A stretch of 47,924 nucleotides of DNA from Eubacteriales bacterium (GTDB lineage: Bacteria > Bacillota > Clostridia > Lachnospirales > Vallitaleaceae): positions 1 through 47,924 of the forward strand of contig JAUMXK010000008.1 in NCBI GenBank assembly GCA_030535295.1, written 5' to 3'. Made by a program: the position numbers and the translations under genes. The notes under the pieces are model-generated. The model was not told the DNA's origin. It searched no databases and saw only the letters and a program-made list of their open reading frames with translations. Shown one piece after another: positions 38,555 through 47,924 of this stretch. The stretch's first letter is position 1. Each line of letters begins with the position of its first letter.

Positions 38555-38983
38555 ATGGCAGAAGAATTAAGAAGTAATCAATTTAATTTGGTTATCATTT
38601 CACCGGAAAGGCAATTCTACAATGCCCCGGTAGAGCGAGTGACGTTTCGCACTACGGAAGGCGATTTGGGCGTGTTGAGGGGACATATTCCTTTGACAAT
38701 CGGACTGTCTGCCGGACATTGCAAAATTCAAATTGATGCCAATACTACGCATGTGGGGGTTATTCATGGTGGATTTGCAGAGGTGCAACCGGATAAGGTC
38801 ACGATTTTGGTAGATGCCGCCGAATGGCCGGATGAAATTGATGTCGAAAGAGCCAAACGCCGTATGAAAGAAGCGGAAGAAATCATCAGCAGCGACAGCT
38901 CCGGTGATTTAGCGATTAAGCGTGCCAGATATTCGATGCTTAAACAAATGGCAAGAATTGAAGCAGGCTCGATGAAAGAATAA
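38555..38983 (+). CDS. atpC: ATP synthase subunit epsilon
   Basis: Epsilon subunit, 142 residues from the ATG at 38555; couples gamma to the c-ring and regulates ATP hydrolysis. The N-terminal beta-sandwich has RTTEGDLGVLRGHIPLTIGL, and a two-helix C-terminal domain follows. Other in-frame starts are GTG 38546 and ATG 38549; GAGGGG at 38541-38546 is spaced eight bases from 38555 but only two from 38549, so 38555 is preferred, though a TGATG overlap start at 38549 is possible. Last gene of the operon, followed by a terminator. Confidence 0.93.
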   Translation: MAEELRSNQFNLVIISPERQFYNAPVERVTFRTTEGDLGVLRGHIPLTIGLSAGHCKIQIDANTTHVGVIHGGFAEVQPDKVTILVDAAEWPDEIDVERAKRRMKEAEEIISSDSSGDLAIKRARYSMLKQMARIEAGSMKE

Positions 38984-38997
38984 GAAAAAGAACAAAC

Positions 38998-39035
38998 AGC
39001 AGCAAGTTTCCTAAGGGAGGGGCTTGCTGCTTTTT
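38998..39035 (+). terminator. Terminator of the ATP synthase operon
   Basis: AGCAGCAAG (38998-39006) pairs with CTTGCTGCT (39023-39031), followed by TTTTT. Confidence 0.9.
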
Positions 39036-39074
39036 CGTGTATTTTTTTCCGATAGATGAAGGCAGAAAGTGTGA

Positions 39075-39103
39075 TTGAGTTGCAAGGAAATAGATACTAT
39101 ACT
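39075..39103 (+). promoter_or_regulatory. Promoter of the PTS operon
   Basis: TTGAGT at 39075-39080 and TATACT at 39098-39103 are 17 bases apart, 36 bases ahead of the EIIB gene. It is likely controlled by the PRD regulator encoded at the end of the operon, but no operator is evident. Confidence 0.65.
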
Positions 39104-39139
39104 AAAGAAGTAGAATAATAAGTTGGAAAGGAGCAGGAT

Positions 39140-39457
39140 ATGGACGAGTTGTTTATTTTATTGGCATGTGGTTCGGGAGCAAGTAGTGGTTTTATGGCGG
39201 CAAACATCAAAAAGGCTATTAAAGAAAAGGGCCTTTCAGCAACTGTAAAGGCAGTCAGCGATTCGGAAATTGAAGAGTATGCAGATGAAATTGATATTTT
39301 ATTGATTGGCCCACACATTAGTTACTTGGAAGATGACTTAAATGAACTGGCAGAGGAAAAAGGTTTCCCACTTATGATTATTCCACAATCAATTTATGGT
39401 ACTTTAAACGGAAAAGAAACTCTGGAGTTGGTATTACAGAAACTTGGCAAGGAATAG
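39140..39457 (+). CDS. PTS EIIB component, lactose/cellobiose family
   Basis: Cytosolic phosphotransfer protein of 105 residues. The phospho-accepting cysteine is Cys10 in LACGSGASSGFMA, in the usual position after the first strand. It takes phosphate from EIIA and passes it to the sugar bound by EIIC. AAAGGAG stands before the ATG. It opens an operon EIIB-EIIC-EIIA-GH1-regulator, typical of beta-glucoside or cello-oligosaccharide systems. The gap to EIIC is 142 bases, long for this operon, and holds no clear terminator or antiterminator. Confidence 0.92.
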   Translation: MDELFILLACGSGASSGFMAANIKKAIKEKGLSATVKAVSDSEIEEYADEIDILLIGPHISYLEDDLNELAEEKGFPLMIIPQSIYGTLNGKETLELVLQKLGKE

Positions 39458-39599
39458 AAATTCAAAGTTTAGCTTTTTTTGGATGAGAAAATAATTTGAT
39501 TTTTCCTTGAATCTATTCCTATCGCTGAATAGAGTGAAAAAGCTGTGGGAAACTTGAGATGTTTAAAATCGTTTCAACATTTTATTTAGGAGGTAAAAA

Positions 39600-40846
39600 A
39601 TGAATACAATAACAAAGTGGTTAAATGATACATTGACTCCGTTTACTAATAAAATAAGTAGAAATATTTGGGTGCAATCTATTCAAAATGCTATTATGAT
39701 TTCGTTACCTATGATTTTTGTGGGCTCTTTGATTTCTGTACTGAGTTTATTTAAAAATATTTGGCCGGGAATGCCGGATTTGTCAGCAGTTAATCAATTT
39801 TCTTTTGGTATTTTTTCCATCTTTATTGCTTTTTTGCTACCATATCAAGTTATGGAAAAAAAGAAAAATGCCAAGAAGAAAATTTTGGCCGGATTTAGCT
39901 CGCTAGGTTTTTTCTTGATGCTCATTGGCATCGAATTTACAGATAAAGGGGCACTTCTGGATTTTAGCCGTTTGGGAGCGTCCGGTATGCTGGTTGCCAT
40001 CTTTTCTGGTATTTTCTCGGCATTGATAATGCTTTTATTTGCAAAGATTTCCTTGTTTAAAGAAGATACCGGTGTTCCGGAGATTGTGGTCAGTTGGTTT
40101 AATAATATGATTCCGATTTCTATTATTTTATTCTCAGGATATCTTTTAGCCTATCAATTGCATTTTGATTTCTTTAAAATGGTTATCACATTCTTTGGGC
40201 CAATTACCGGATTTGCACAAACGCTTCCGGGATTTATTATCATTTGTTTATTCCCGGTCATTCTTTATTCTTTTGGTATTAGCAGCTGGATTATTACACC
40301 GGTTACATTTACGATTTGTCTGGGTGCGATTGCAGCCAACACCGAAGCGGTAGCACAGGGATTAGCAGCAACCAATATCACAACCTTTGAAGTGATTTAC
40401 TGTGGTTGGGTATTTATCGGTGGACAAGGCTCCACCCTGCCGCTCAATATTTTAATGCTTGGTGCAAAATCTAAAAAATTAAAAGCCATTTCCCGTGCGA
40501 CTCTCGTACCATCTATTTTCAATATCAATGAACCGATTGTTTTTGGTGCGCCGATTGCTTGGAATCCGATTTTGATGATTCCGATGTGGATTAATGCAAT
40601 TGTTATTCCGACTATCGTCTACTTAACATTGAAAAACGGTTTGGTATCCATTCCGGATAAGCTTTTCACTATGTACACTTTACCACAACCGATTTCGACT
40701 TGGCTTGTTTCGCCGGGTATTAATTCAATCATTCTTTACCTAGTGGTAGTGGTATTATTATTTGCTATTTGGTATCCATTTTTTAAAGTGTATGATAATC
40801 TATGTGTGAAAGAAGAAACAGAAAATAAAGGAAGTGAAGTGATAAT

Positions 40847-40850
<4 letters not shown>
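39600..40850 (+). CDS. PTS EIIC component, lactose/cellobiose family
   Basis: Membrane permease of 416 residues, about ten helices, that binds and translocates the sugar. The signature NINEPIVFGAPIAWNP near 303-318 is the substrate-site motif of the cellobiose/lactose EIIC group. AGGAGGT precedes the ATG by six bases. It overlaps the EIIA gene by four bases (ATGA). The sugar is probably a beta-linked disaccharide, judging from the GH1 gene downstream. Confidence 0.93.
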
Positions 40851-42629
<1,779 letters not shown>

Positions 42630-42678
42630 GGTATCGTTTGCAGGAAACGAATCCGAAAGGAAAAGGAGGTGGAGCGAA

Positions 42679-44574
42679 ATGCAAATGGATAGTCGGTTGG
42701 ATACTTTGTTATTCGCTCTGTCCGAAGAATCCTTTGTAACTTTGGACAAACTTGCGAATGTCTTAAAAGTCAGTTCCCGAACCATTCGAACACTTCTTCG
42801 GCAGTTGGAAGAAGAATTGGATACAAAGGGGGCTGGGATAGAAAGAAAGCGTAATCTCGGATTGCGTCTGGTAGTAAAAGATAGAAAGCTGTTTCAGGAA
42901 TATCTTATGGGAAAGAGTGTGGCTGGACTTCCGGAAACGGGAGATCAGAGAGTAGACTTTCTTTTAGTGCGTTTTCTAATAGAATCTGATAGCTATCAAA
43001 AGATTGATGCGCTTTGTGATTTGCTTTATGTTTCCCGAAAAACTTTATCGGGAGATATTAAGAAGGTGGAACAATATTTAAACAAATATCGGTTGCAGTT
43101 GTTGCGAAAACCCCACTATGGATTAAAGCTTGCCGGTAGCGAGATGGATATTAGGCGCTGCTTGAATCGTCTTTTTCAGAAACAAGATCAAAGATGGCTG
43201 CAAGAGATAATGGATGCATTTCGGGATATGGAGGAAATGAAAGAATTGCTCATAAAGAGTACCTATCAATGTGGCTATACCATTTACGAAATGGATTTAT
43301 ACAATATCTTACTGCAGATTCAAATTGCTTTATATCGCTTGGAAAAAGGTTTTGAAGTTACTTTGGACGAGATAGGACATAATGAGTTACTTCGGGAAAA
43401 TGATATTCGCGTAGCTCAGGTTTTTTCCGGAGAGCTGGAGGCACATTTTGGCATTCCAATTTCAGTTGGAGAAATAAGCTATATTGCCATTCAATTAATG
43501 GGTAAGAAGAAAACAACTGAAAACGGTGGCACTATGATTATCGATGCGGAGATTAATCAACTGGTGAATGAAATGCTGGAAAGTGTGTATTTGGCTTTTT
43601 GCCTAGATTTACGTTCGGATTTTGACCTCAATACACTGTTGCGTCGACATATGGTTTCTCTTCGGATTCGCTTGCAGTATCAGCTGAAACTGGAAAATCC
43701 GATACTGGAGGAAATTAAGGAAATATATGGATTTCCGTATGCGATTGCAGCACATGCGTCTACCGTGTTAGCCGAGCATTTTGCGACCACGGTTCCGGAA
43801 GAAGAAATCGGGTATTTGGCACTTTGCTTTGCTCTGTCCTTGAAAAGAAAAGAGGAAAGGAAGTATAAGAGAAACATACTTTTGATTTGTGGTTCAGGTG
43901 CAGGTAGTGCCAAGCTGTTTGAATATCGTTTTCGAGAAATGTTTGGTGAATATTTAGAGGAAATCAAAACGGGTGATGTAAATTTATTACGTAGTGTTGA
44001 CTTTTCTCGATTTGACTATGTTTTTTCTACCGTTCCTATTTTACAGCCTTTACCGATTCCGGTATGTCAGGTGAAATACTTTTTTGATAGACATAATGTA
44101 GATGAGGTGGAAAAGATATTGAAACGAGAGCGGACTGACGGTATTGGTAGATATTTTGAACGGAGGCTTTTTTTTACAGATGTTTCCGGAGAAGACAGAG
44201 AAGAAATTTTGAAGGCAATTTGCTGTAAAATAGCAGAAGTGAAGGAATTACCTTGTGAGTTTGAAGATTTTGTCTTAAAAAGGGAGAGTTTGATGCAGAC
44301 AGACTTTTTTCCTTATGTTGCGATTCCCCATCCCTACAAGCCGATTACGGAAGAAACTTTTGTCAGTGTGACTATTTTAGAAAAGCCGATTCTTTGGCAT
44401 GCTTATGAAGTGCAGATGGTGTTGTTATTTTCTGTTTCCAATAAAAAGGAAAATTTAGAGCAACTATATAATACTCTTTCCAAGTTGATGTCTAAGGAAA
44501 AGGATATCAAAGAGTTGGTACAGAAAAAAGACTATGATTATTTGATGGATATTATTCGAAAGGCTGAGGAATAA
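42679..44574 (+). CDS. PRD-containing transcription activator (LicR/MtlR type)
   Basis: Transcription regulator of 631 residues: N-terminal winged helix-turn-helix (about 5-60), a second HTH-like region (about 90-140), PRD1 (about 185-280), PRD2 (about 290-390), a gat-type EIIB-like domain with Cys404 (LICGSGAGS) and an EIIA-like domain with His551 (IPHPYKP). Such proteins sense PTS phosphorylation and activate the neighbouring operon. Of the four histidines normally phosphorylated in the PRDs only His324 is present; the other positions are Gln213, Gln272 and Cys383. AAAGGAGGT precedes the ATG. It ends the PTS operon and is followed by a terminator. Confidence 0.9.
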   Translation: MQMDSRLDTLLFALSEESFVTLDKLANVLKVSSRTIRTLLRQLEEELDTKGAGIERKRNLGLRLVVKDRKLFQEYLMGKSVAGLPETGDQRVDFLLVRFLIESDSYQKIDALCDLLYVSRKTLSGDIKKVEQYLNKYRLQLLRKPHYGLKLAGSEMDIRRCLNRLFQKQDQRWLQEIMDAFRDMEEMKELLIKSTYQCGYTIYEMDLYNILLQIQIALYRLEKGFEVTLDEIGHNELLRENDIRVAQVFSGELEAHFGIPISVGEISYIAIQLMGKKKTTENGGTMIIDAEINQLVNEMLESVYLAFCLDLRSDFDLNTLLRRHMVSLRIRLQYQLKLENPILEEIKEIYGFPYAIAAHASTVLAEHFATTVPEEEIGYLALCFALSLKRKEERKYKRNILLICGSGAGSAKLFEYRFREMFGEYLEEIKTGDVNLLRSVDFSRFDYVFSTVPILQPLPIPVCQVKYFFDRHNVDEVEKILKRERTDGIGRYFERRLFFTDVSGEDREEILKAICCKIAEVKELPCEFEDFVLKRESLMQTDFFPYVAIPHPYKPITEETFVSVTILEKPILWHAYEVQMVLLFSVSNKKENLEQLYNTLSKLMSKEKDIKELVQKKDYDYLMDIIRKAEE

Positions 44575-44606
44575 GAACACTCCTGAAATTTTAAATATGC
44601 AGATGG

Positions 44607-44650
44607 AAAGCAGCGGGCTCTCAATTGAAAAGAGTTCGCTGCTTTTGTTT
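44607..44650 (+). terminator. Terminator of the PTS operon
   Basis: AAAGCAGCG (44607-44615) pairs with CGCTGCTTT (44637-44645), with an inner CTCT/AGAG pairing, followed by TGTTT. Confidence 0.82.
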
Positions 44651-44674
44651 ATACAAACGTTTTTCGTGTATAAT
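44645..44674 (+). promoter_or_regulatory. Candidate promoter of the ABC exporter genes
   Basis: TTGTTT at 44645-44650 and TATAAT at 44669-44674 with an 18-base spacer. About 250 bases of AT-rich sequence without a gene follow before the ATPase start. Confidence 0.4.
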
Positions 44675-44924
44675 TAATATTGTGTTTTGTTAAGAAGGGC
44701 AAATGGAAAGACTTTTTAGGTAGAATTGAGAAAAACAGAGCTTGGAAAAGATATTGCTAATATTATGCTGGAGTGATAGAATAATGACGATTTATAAAGT
44801 TAAAAAATAGTAATGATATGGAAGAAAAATAATAGGGATAAACTTTCCCATAAATTGCATAATAATGACAAGTATGGAAGATTATTATAATAATTTTTAT
44901 TAATTGAATAGAGAGGTTACCCGT

Positions 44925-45641
44925 ATGTGTAATAATATTATTGAAGTAAAAGGCTTAAGCAAGAGATTTGAATATTATGTAAAGGGAGAGGGGGTAAAGG
45001 AGTCTTTTAAAAATTTCTTGTATCGAAAAAAACTTTATAAGGATTCGGTCAAAAATGTGTCATTTAATATAAAAGAAGGTGAGTTTGTCGGGTTTTTGGG
45101 GCCGAATGGTGCCGGCAAGACGACAACACTAAAAATGCTGTCAGGGATATTATTCCCAACTGGTGGAGAGGCGACAGTCGCAGGCTATGTCCCATGGCAA
45201 AGAAAGCTGGAGTACAAAAAGCAATTTTCTATTATTATGGGACAGAAAAATCAACTATGGCTTGATTTGCCGGCTTGTGACTCGCTACGATTAAACCAAT
45301 GTATCTATGAAATAGAGGAAAAAGAATACCAAAATACATTGGCTGAATTATCGGAAATGCTGGATGTAAAAAAGGTAATGAATATTCAAGTTCGGCGTTT
45401 GTCCCTTGGAGAGAGAATGAAACTTGAGATTATAGCCTCTCTTCTTCATAAGCCGAAAATCGTGTTCTTGGATGAACCTACCATTGGCCTTGACATCAGT
45501 TCTCAAAAGAAAATTCGCAGTTTTTTATCAGACTATAACCGTCAATACAATACGACAATTATTTTGACAAGTCACTATATGAAAGATATCGAAGATTTGT
45601 GTGAACGGATAATTGTTATCAATGAAGGAGAGTTGGTATAA
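44925..45641 (+). CDS. ABC-2 exporter ATPase, C-terminally shortened
   Basis: ATP-binding subunit of an ABC-2 type exporter. Walker A GPNGAGKTT is at residues 59-67, the signature LSLGERMK at 159-166, Walker B VFLDEP at 180-185 and the switch His217 in LTSHYMKD. Relatives with this N-terminal pattern (a lead strand, then a KESFKNFLYRK insertion) usually run to about 320-330 residues; this one stops at 238, just after INEGELV, where a regulatory C-terminal domain would begin. The TTG at 44904 is open but GAGAGG eight bases before the ATG at 44925 sets the start. The permease frame starts inside its 3' end. The shortening coincides with a shortened permease N-terminus, which suggests one deletion. 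Confidence 0.85.
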   Translation: MCNNIIEVKGLSKRFEYYVKGEGVKESFKNFLYRKKLYKDSVKNVSFNIKEGEFVGFLGPNGAGKTTTLKMLSGILFPTGGEATVAGYVPWQRKLEYKKQFSIIMGQKNQLWLDLPACDSLRLNQCIYEIEEKEYQNTLAELSEMLDVKKVMNIQVRRLSLGERMKLEIIASLLHKPKIVFLDEPTIGLDISSQKKIRSFLSDYNRQYNTTIILTSHYMKDIEDLCERIIVINEGELV

Positions 45642-46371
45642 TCTGTTAAGTGTGATAGTACCGATTGCAATGCAATATTTTGTTTGGAACACAGTATTTG
45701 CAAAAAAAGAGTCCGGTGAAATGGTATATGGTCTAACCTATGAGCAAGCAATCATTTACACCCTTTGTGCCGGTTTGATTGGTAAACTGCTTTTTACAAA
45801 TGTGCACCATGAGATTTCTAGGGATATAAAAGAAGGGGGACTTAGCCGATTTTTGGTTCAACCGATTGGCTATATTCCATATCGTATTTCAAAAAGCATT
45901 GGTGAAAAAACTACGGAATTTTTTATTGTGGGTGGGTTGCTTTCGTTTTTTTTATTTGTGGTATCCCCATTATTAAAGATGAACACTTCCATCGAACGCA
46001 TTATTTTATTTTTAATTGCAATCATTCCTGCTTTTTTGCTAAACTTTATGATTTTTTTATGTGTGAGTATTTGGGCTTTTTGGATTGTAGAGGTCGGAAG
46101 GCTCTATGCAATTATTGATATTTTAGTTGCAATCGTGAGTGGAGCTATTTTTCCTTTAACAATATTTGGAGATAAGGTAGAGCTGTTGCTTTCTTTTCTC
46201 CCCTTTTCTTACACAACATATTTTTTAGCCCAAATAATTAACGGTCAGCATGATTTCAATGGATTCATCAAAGGTTTATCTATGCAATTTCTTTGGTGTT
46301 TTCTGCTCGGATGTTTTATTATCATAACATGGAAACAAGGTATGAAAAAGTACACCGCAGTGGGAGGTTAA
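45622..46371 (+). CDS. ABC-2 exporter permease 1, probably lacking its N-terminus
   Basis: Membrane subunit of about 249 residues with six predicted helices, resembling the ABC-2 permease group that occurs as two unequal permeases behind one ATPase (PF06182-like). Typical members start with a cytosolic stretch such as KYxxxxKxxxxxxxxYR; here the protein enters its first helix after only ten residues (KESWYNLLSVIVPIAMQYFVW). The frame overlaps the ATPase gene by 20 bases, and no good ribosome site precedes the ATG at 45622 or the TTG at 45613. The C-terminus ends in KKYTAVGG, similar to the second permease. The gene may be inactive if the N-terminus is essential. Confidence 0.72.
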   Translation: MKESWYNLLSVIVPIAMQYFVWNTVFAKKESGEMVYGLTYEQAIIYTLCAGLIGKLLFTNVHHEISRDIKEGGLSRFLVQPIGYIPYRISKSIGEKTTEFFIVGGLLSFFLFVVSPLLKMNTSIERIILFLIAIIPAFLLNFMIFLCVSIWAFWIVEVGRLYAIIDILVAIVSGAIFPLTIFGDKVELLLSFLPFSYTTYFLAQIINGQHDFNGFIKGLSMQFLWCFLLGCFIIITWKQGMKKYTAVGG

Positions 46372-46373
46372 AG

Positions 46374-47183
46374 ATGAAAATTTGGCAAATAATACGAAAA
46401 CATTTAAAAGTTTATAAAGTATTTTTTTGGAATTGTCTGCAAGCTCAACTGGAATATAGAGTCAACTTTTTGTTTGCTATGCTAACAGAACTTGGTTGGG
46501 TAGGTTCTCACTTATTATATTTGCTTGTTCTGTATCAATCCGATTTTTTGGTGAATGGCTTACCAAAGGAATCGCTATTTTTGTTTGTAGGTTCTTACCT
46601 CATTACCACAGGCATATATATGAGCTTGTTCTTTACGAATTTTAGCAACTTTCCGGATTATATGAAAACGGGACAACTGGATCTCTTTATCACAAAGCCG
46701 GTATCCTTGCAATTTATAAGCACATTAAGATATGTTGATTTTGGCTATCCCTTAGCAGATTTCGTAGTGGGGGTAGTATTGATTGTCATTGGCTGGTGGA
46801 AAGCGGAGATTTCATTTCATGTAATTACCGTACTTGGTTTCCTGTTTTTTTCAGTCTTAGGGGGCATTTGGGTTTATTGTATTCAAATATTTCCGGCACT
46901 TCTTTCTTTTTGGACGATAAAAGCAGAAGGGGCATACGCTATCAGCTATGCAGTGTATGATATGAATAAAATGCCGAGGGCAGTTTACGGTAACGGAATC
47001 CAGAGAATTGGAACCTTTTTGTTTCCTTTGTTTCCTATGGCAAATTATGCGACACTATTTGTATTAGAAAAACTGGAAACTACGGAACTGGTTTGGGGAG
47101 TGGTTGGGCCATTTTTGTTTTTGGGTATTACTCGGCTTTTATGGCAATTATCCATGAAAAAATACACAAGTGCAACCGGATAG
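46374..47183 (+). CDS. ABC-2 exporter permease 2
   Basis: Second membrane subunit, 269 residues with about six helices. The frame is open to 46293 inside the previous gene, but GGGAGGT at 46362-46368 five bases before the ATG at 46374 fixes the start. The N-terminus has the cytosolic stretch expected for the family (RKHLKVYKVFFWNCLQAQLEYRV), in contrast with permease 1. An ITKPVSLQF segment follows the second helix as in related exporters. Begins two bases after the permease 1 stop. The cargo is unknown. No terminator is evident after it; 47184-47437 contains only AT-rich sequence. Confidence 0.82.
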   Translation: MKIWQIIRKHLKVYKVFFWNCLQAQLEYRVNFLFAMLTELGWVGSHLLYLLVLYQSDFLVNGLPKESLFLFVGSYLITTGIYMSLFFTNFSNFPDYMKTGQLDLFITKPVSLQFISTLRYVDFGYPLADFVVGVVLIVIGWWKAEISFHVITVLGFLFFSVLGGIWVYCIQIFPALLSFWTIKAEGAYAISYAVYDMNKMPRAVYGNGIQRIGTFLFPLFPMANYATLFVLEKLETTELVWGVVGPFLFLGITRLLWQLSMKKYTSATG

Positions 47184-47437
47184 TGAAAAATGCAGAAAGA
47201 GAACATAAAAGATATCTTCAGCATAGCTTTCCCAAACTGAATTCTTCTTTATCAAAATATAATATTTTATTTATGCTATTTTTAAGAAATTCCTCTAATA
47301 TCGGACGACTTTTGGATTTTGTTTTGCTATACTTGGTTTGAAAAAAGTTTTATGCAATTAAAACGGAGAATACCGGTCAAAGCTGAAAATGGCATAGAAT
47401 TTGGGAAATAAATATGTTAAAATAAAGGAGAAAAGAA

Positions 47438-47924
47438 ATGATTATTAGGGTGGAAGTAAGAAAACAAGGGAATTTAAAGGAATCGTATCTTTGCGAGCCA
47501 AGGGAAGACTATGTGTTAGGTGATACTAAGAAGGTATTTCGGAATATCAAGGACAGTCTTTTTACTATACTGTTTCGAGACATTAAAAATGTGCGAAGGC
47601 TGTATTCTATCCTTGCCGATGACAATGATAAGTATACGGACGAGGATTTTAAGATATTGACTTTGGAAAATGCTTTCGTACCGAGTGTCTATAATGATTT
47701 AGGCTTTTTGGTGGGAGAGAAGCTGATTGTCTTAGTGGAAGAGCAAAGCAGTTTTAATCCCAATATGGCAATCCGCTATCTGTTATATATTGCAGAGACT
47801 TATCAAAACTATATCATAGAGAATGAAATCAATCTCTATGGAAGTAAAAAGTTTTTCATTCCGGAGCCAAAATTTTACTTGATATATACGGGGAATCGAA
47901 ATTTTGAAGAGATGACACTGAAAC
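47438..47924 (+). CDS. Rpn/PD-(D/E)XK nuclease-transposase family protein, partial
   Basis: The window edge cuts this gene after 162 codons. The visible part has the features of the Rpn-like PD-(D/E)XK family annotated as putative transposases in Clostridia: KDSLFTILFRD near 39-48, a TLENAF strand near 75-80, the nuclease Asp87 in NDLGF and Glu102-Gln103 in VEEQSS, and FNPNMAIRYLLYI near 106-118. Rpn proteins cut DNA and have been tied to RecA-independent recombination and to phage defence. AAGGAGAAAAG precedes the ATG at 47438. Multiple copies per genome are usual. Confidence 0.8.
   Translation, partial: MIIRVEVRKQGNLKESYLCEPREDYVLGDTKKVFRNIKDSLFTILFRDIKNVRRLYSILADDNDKYTDEDFKILTLENAFVPSVYNDLGFLVGEKLIVLVEEQSSFNPNMAIRYLLYIAETYQNYIIENEINLYGSKKFFIPEPKFYLIYTGNRNFEEMTLK

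Noticed and set aside
39458-39599. Ribonucleic antiterminator (RAT) site between EIIB and EIIC
   Set aside because: No terminator hairpin with an overlapping RAT-like sequence was found, and the operon regulator has DNA-binding HTH domains rather than an RNA-binding CAT domain.
47093-47341. Short ORF at the end of permease 2
   Set aside because: It starts inside the permease gene in another frame, has no ribosome site and shows no family features.

Overview
The window reads as a chromosomal segment of an anaerobic, Gram-positive, moderately AT-rich Firmicute, most likely a member of the Clostridia. Supporting signs are purine-rich AGGAGG ribosome sites, sigma-A type promoters, a surface enzyme ending in S-layer homology repeats, TagO/WecB-type wall polymer genes, a cellobiose-type PTS, and an F-type ATP synthase whose c subunit carries the full sodium-binding signature. 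No rRNA, tRNA or CRISPR array was seen. Nearly all genes lie on the + strand.

Layout. 1-323: non-coding or decayed leader with several hairpins. 324-8073: an unusual biosynthetic-looking operon: an unrecognised hydrolase-like protein, a UGT-type glycosyltransferase, an extended SDR, a metallo-beta-lactamase-fold hydrolase, an F390-synthetase-like adenylate-forming enzyme and a KAS III-type condensing enzyme, followed by a cytosolic formylglycine-type sulfatase. The enzyme classes recall the OleABCD beta-lactone/olefin route, with a glycosyltransferase added. 8088-9206: a lipoprotein under a consensus promoter. 9243-13396: a duplicated block of small membrane proteins with two pseudogenes. 13635-15401: a membrane-anchored GH18 enzyme.

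15451-20858: housekeeping genes sua5, rpiB, upp, a TagO/WecA-like phosphosugar transferase, a ketopantoate-reductase-like gene and wecB. 21364-25905: a sulfur cassette (CoA-disulfide reductase/rhodanese and a YeeE/YedE transporter) and an APC permease. 26379-31187: a 1602-residue secreted GH85 endo-beta-N-acetylglucosaminidase with SLH repeats. 31721-38983: the complete ATP synthase operon (atpZ-like, I, B, E, F, H, A, G, D, C). In Bacillus the rpiB-upp-mnaA(wecB)-atp genes sit together, so the stretch 21-31 kb looks inserted into a conserved block.

39140-44574: a cellobiose-type PTS operon (EIIB, EIIC, EIIA), a GH1 6-phospho-beta-glucosidase with Gln in place of the acid/base Glu, and a LicR/MtlR-type PRD regulator that keeps only one of four canonical PRD histidines. 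44925-47183: an ABC-2 exporter whose ATPase C-terminus and first permease N-terminus both look deleted at their junction. 47438-end: the start of an Rpn/PD-(D/E)XK nuclease-transposase family gene, cut by the window edge.

The best candidate for an undescribed system is the 324-8073 cluster. Functional links elsewhere: TagO plus WecB are likely to feed a wall polymer that could anchor the SLH-bearing GH85 enzyme, and the PTS imports and phosphorylates the disaccharide that the GH1 enzyme would split.
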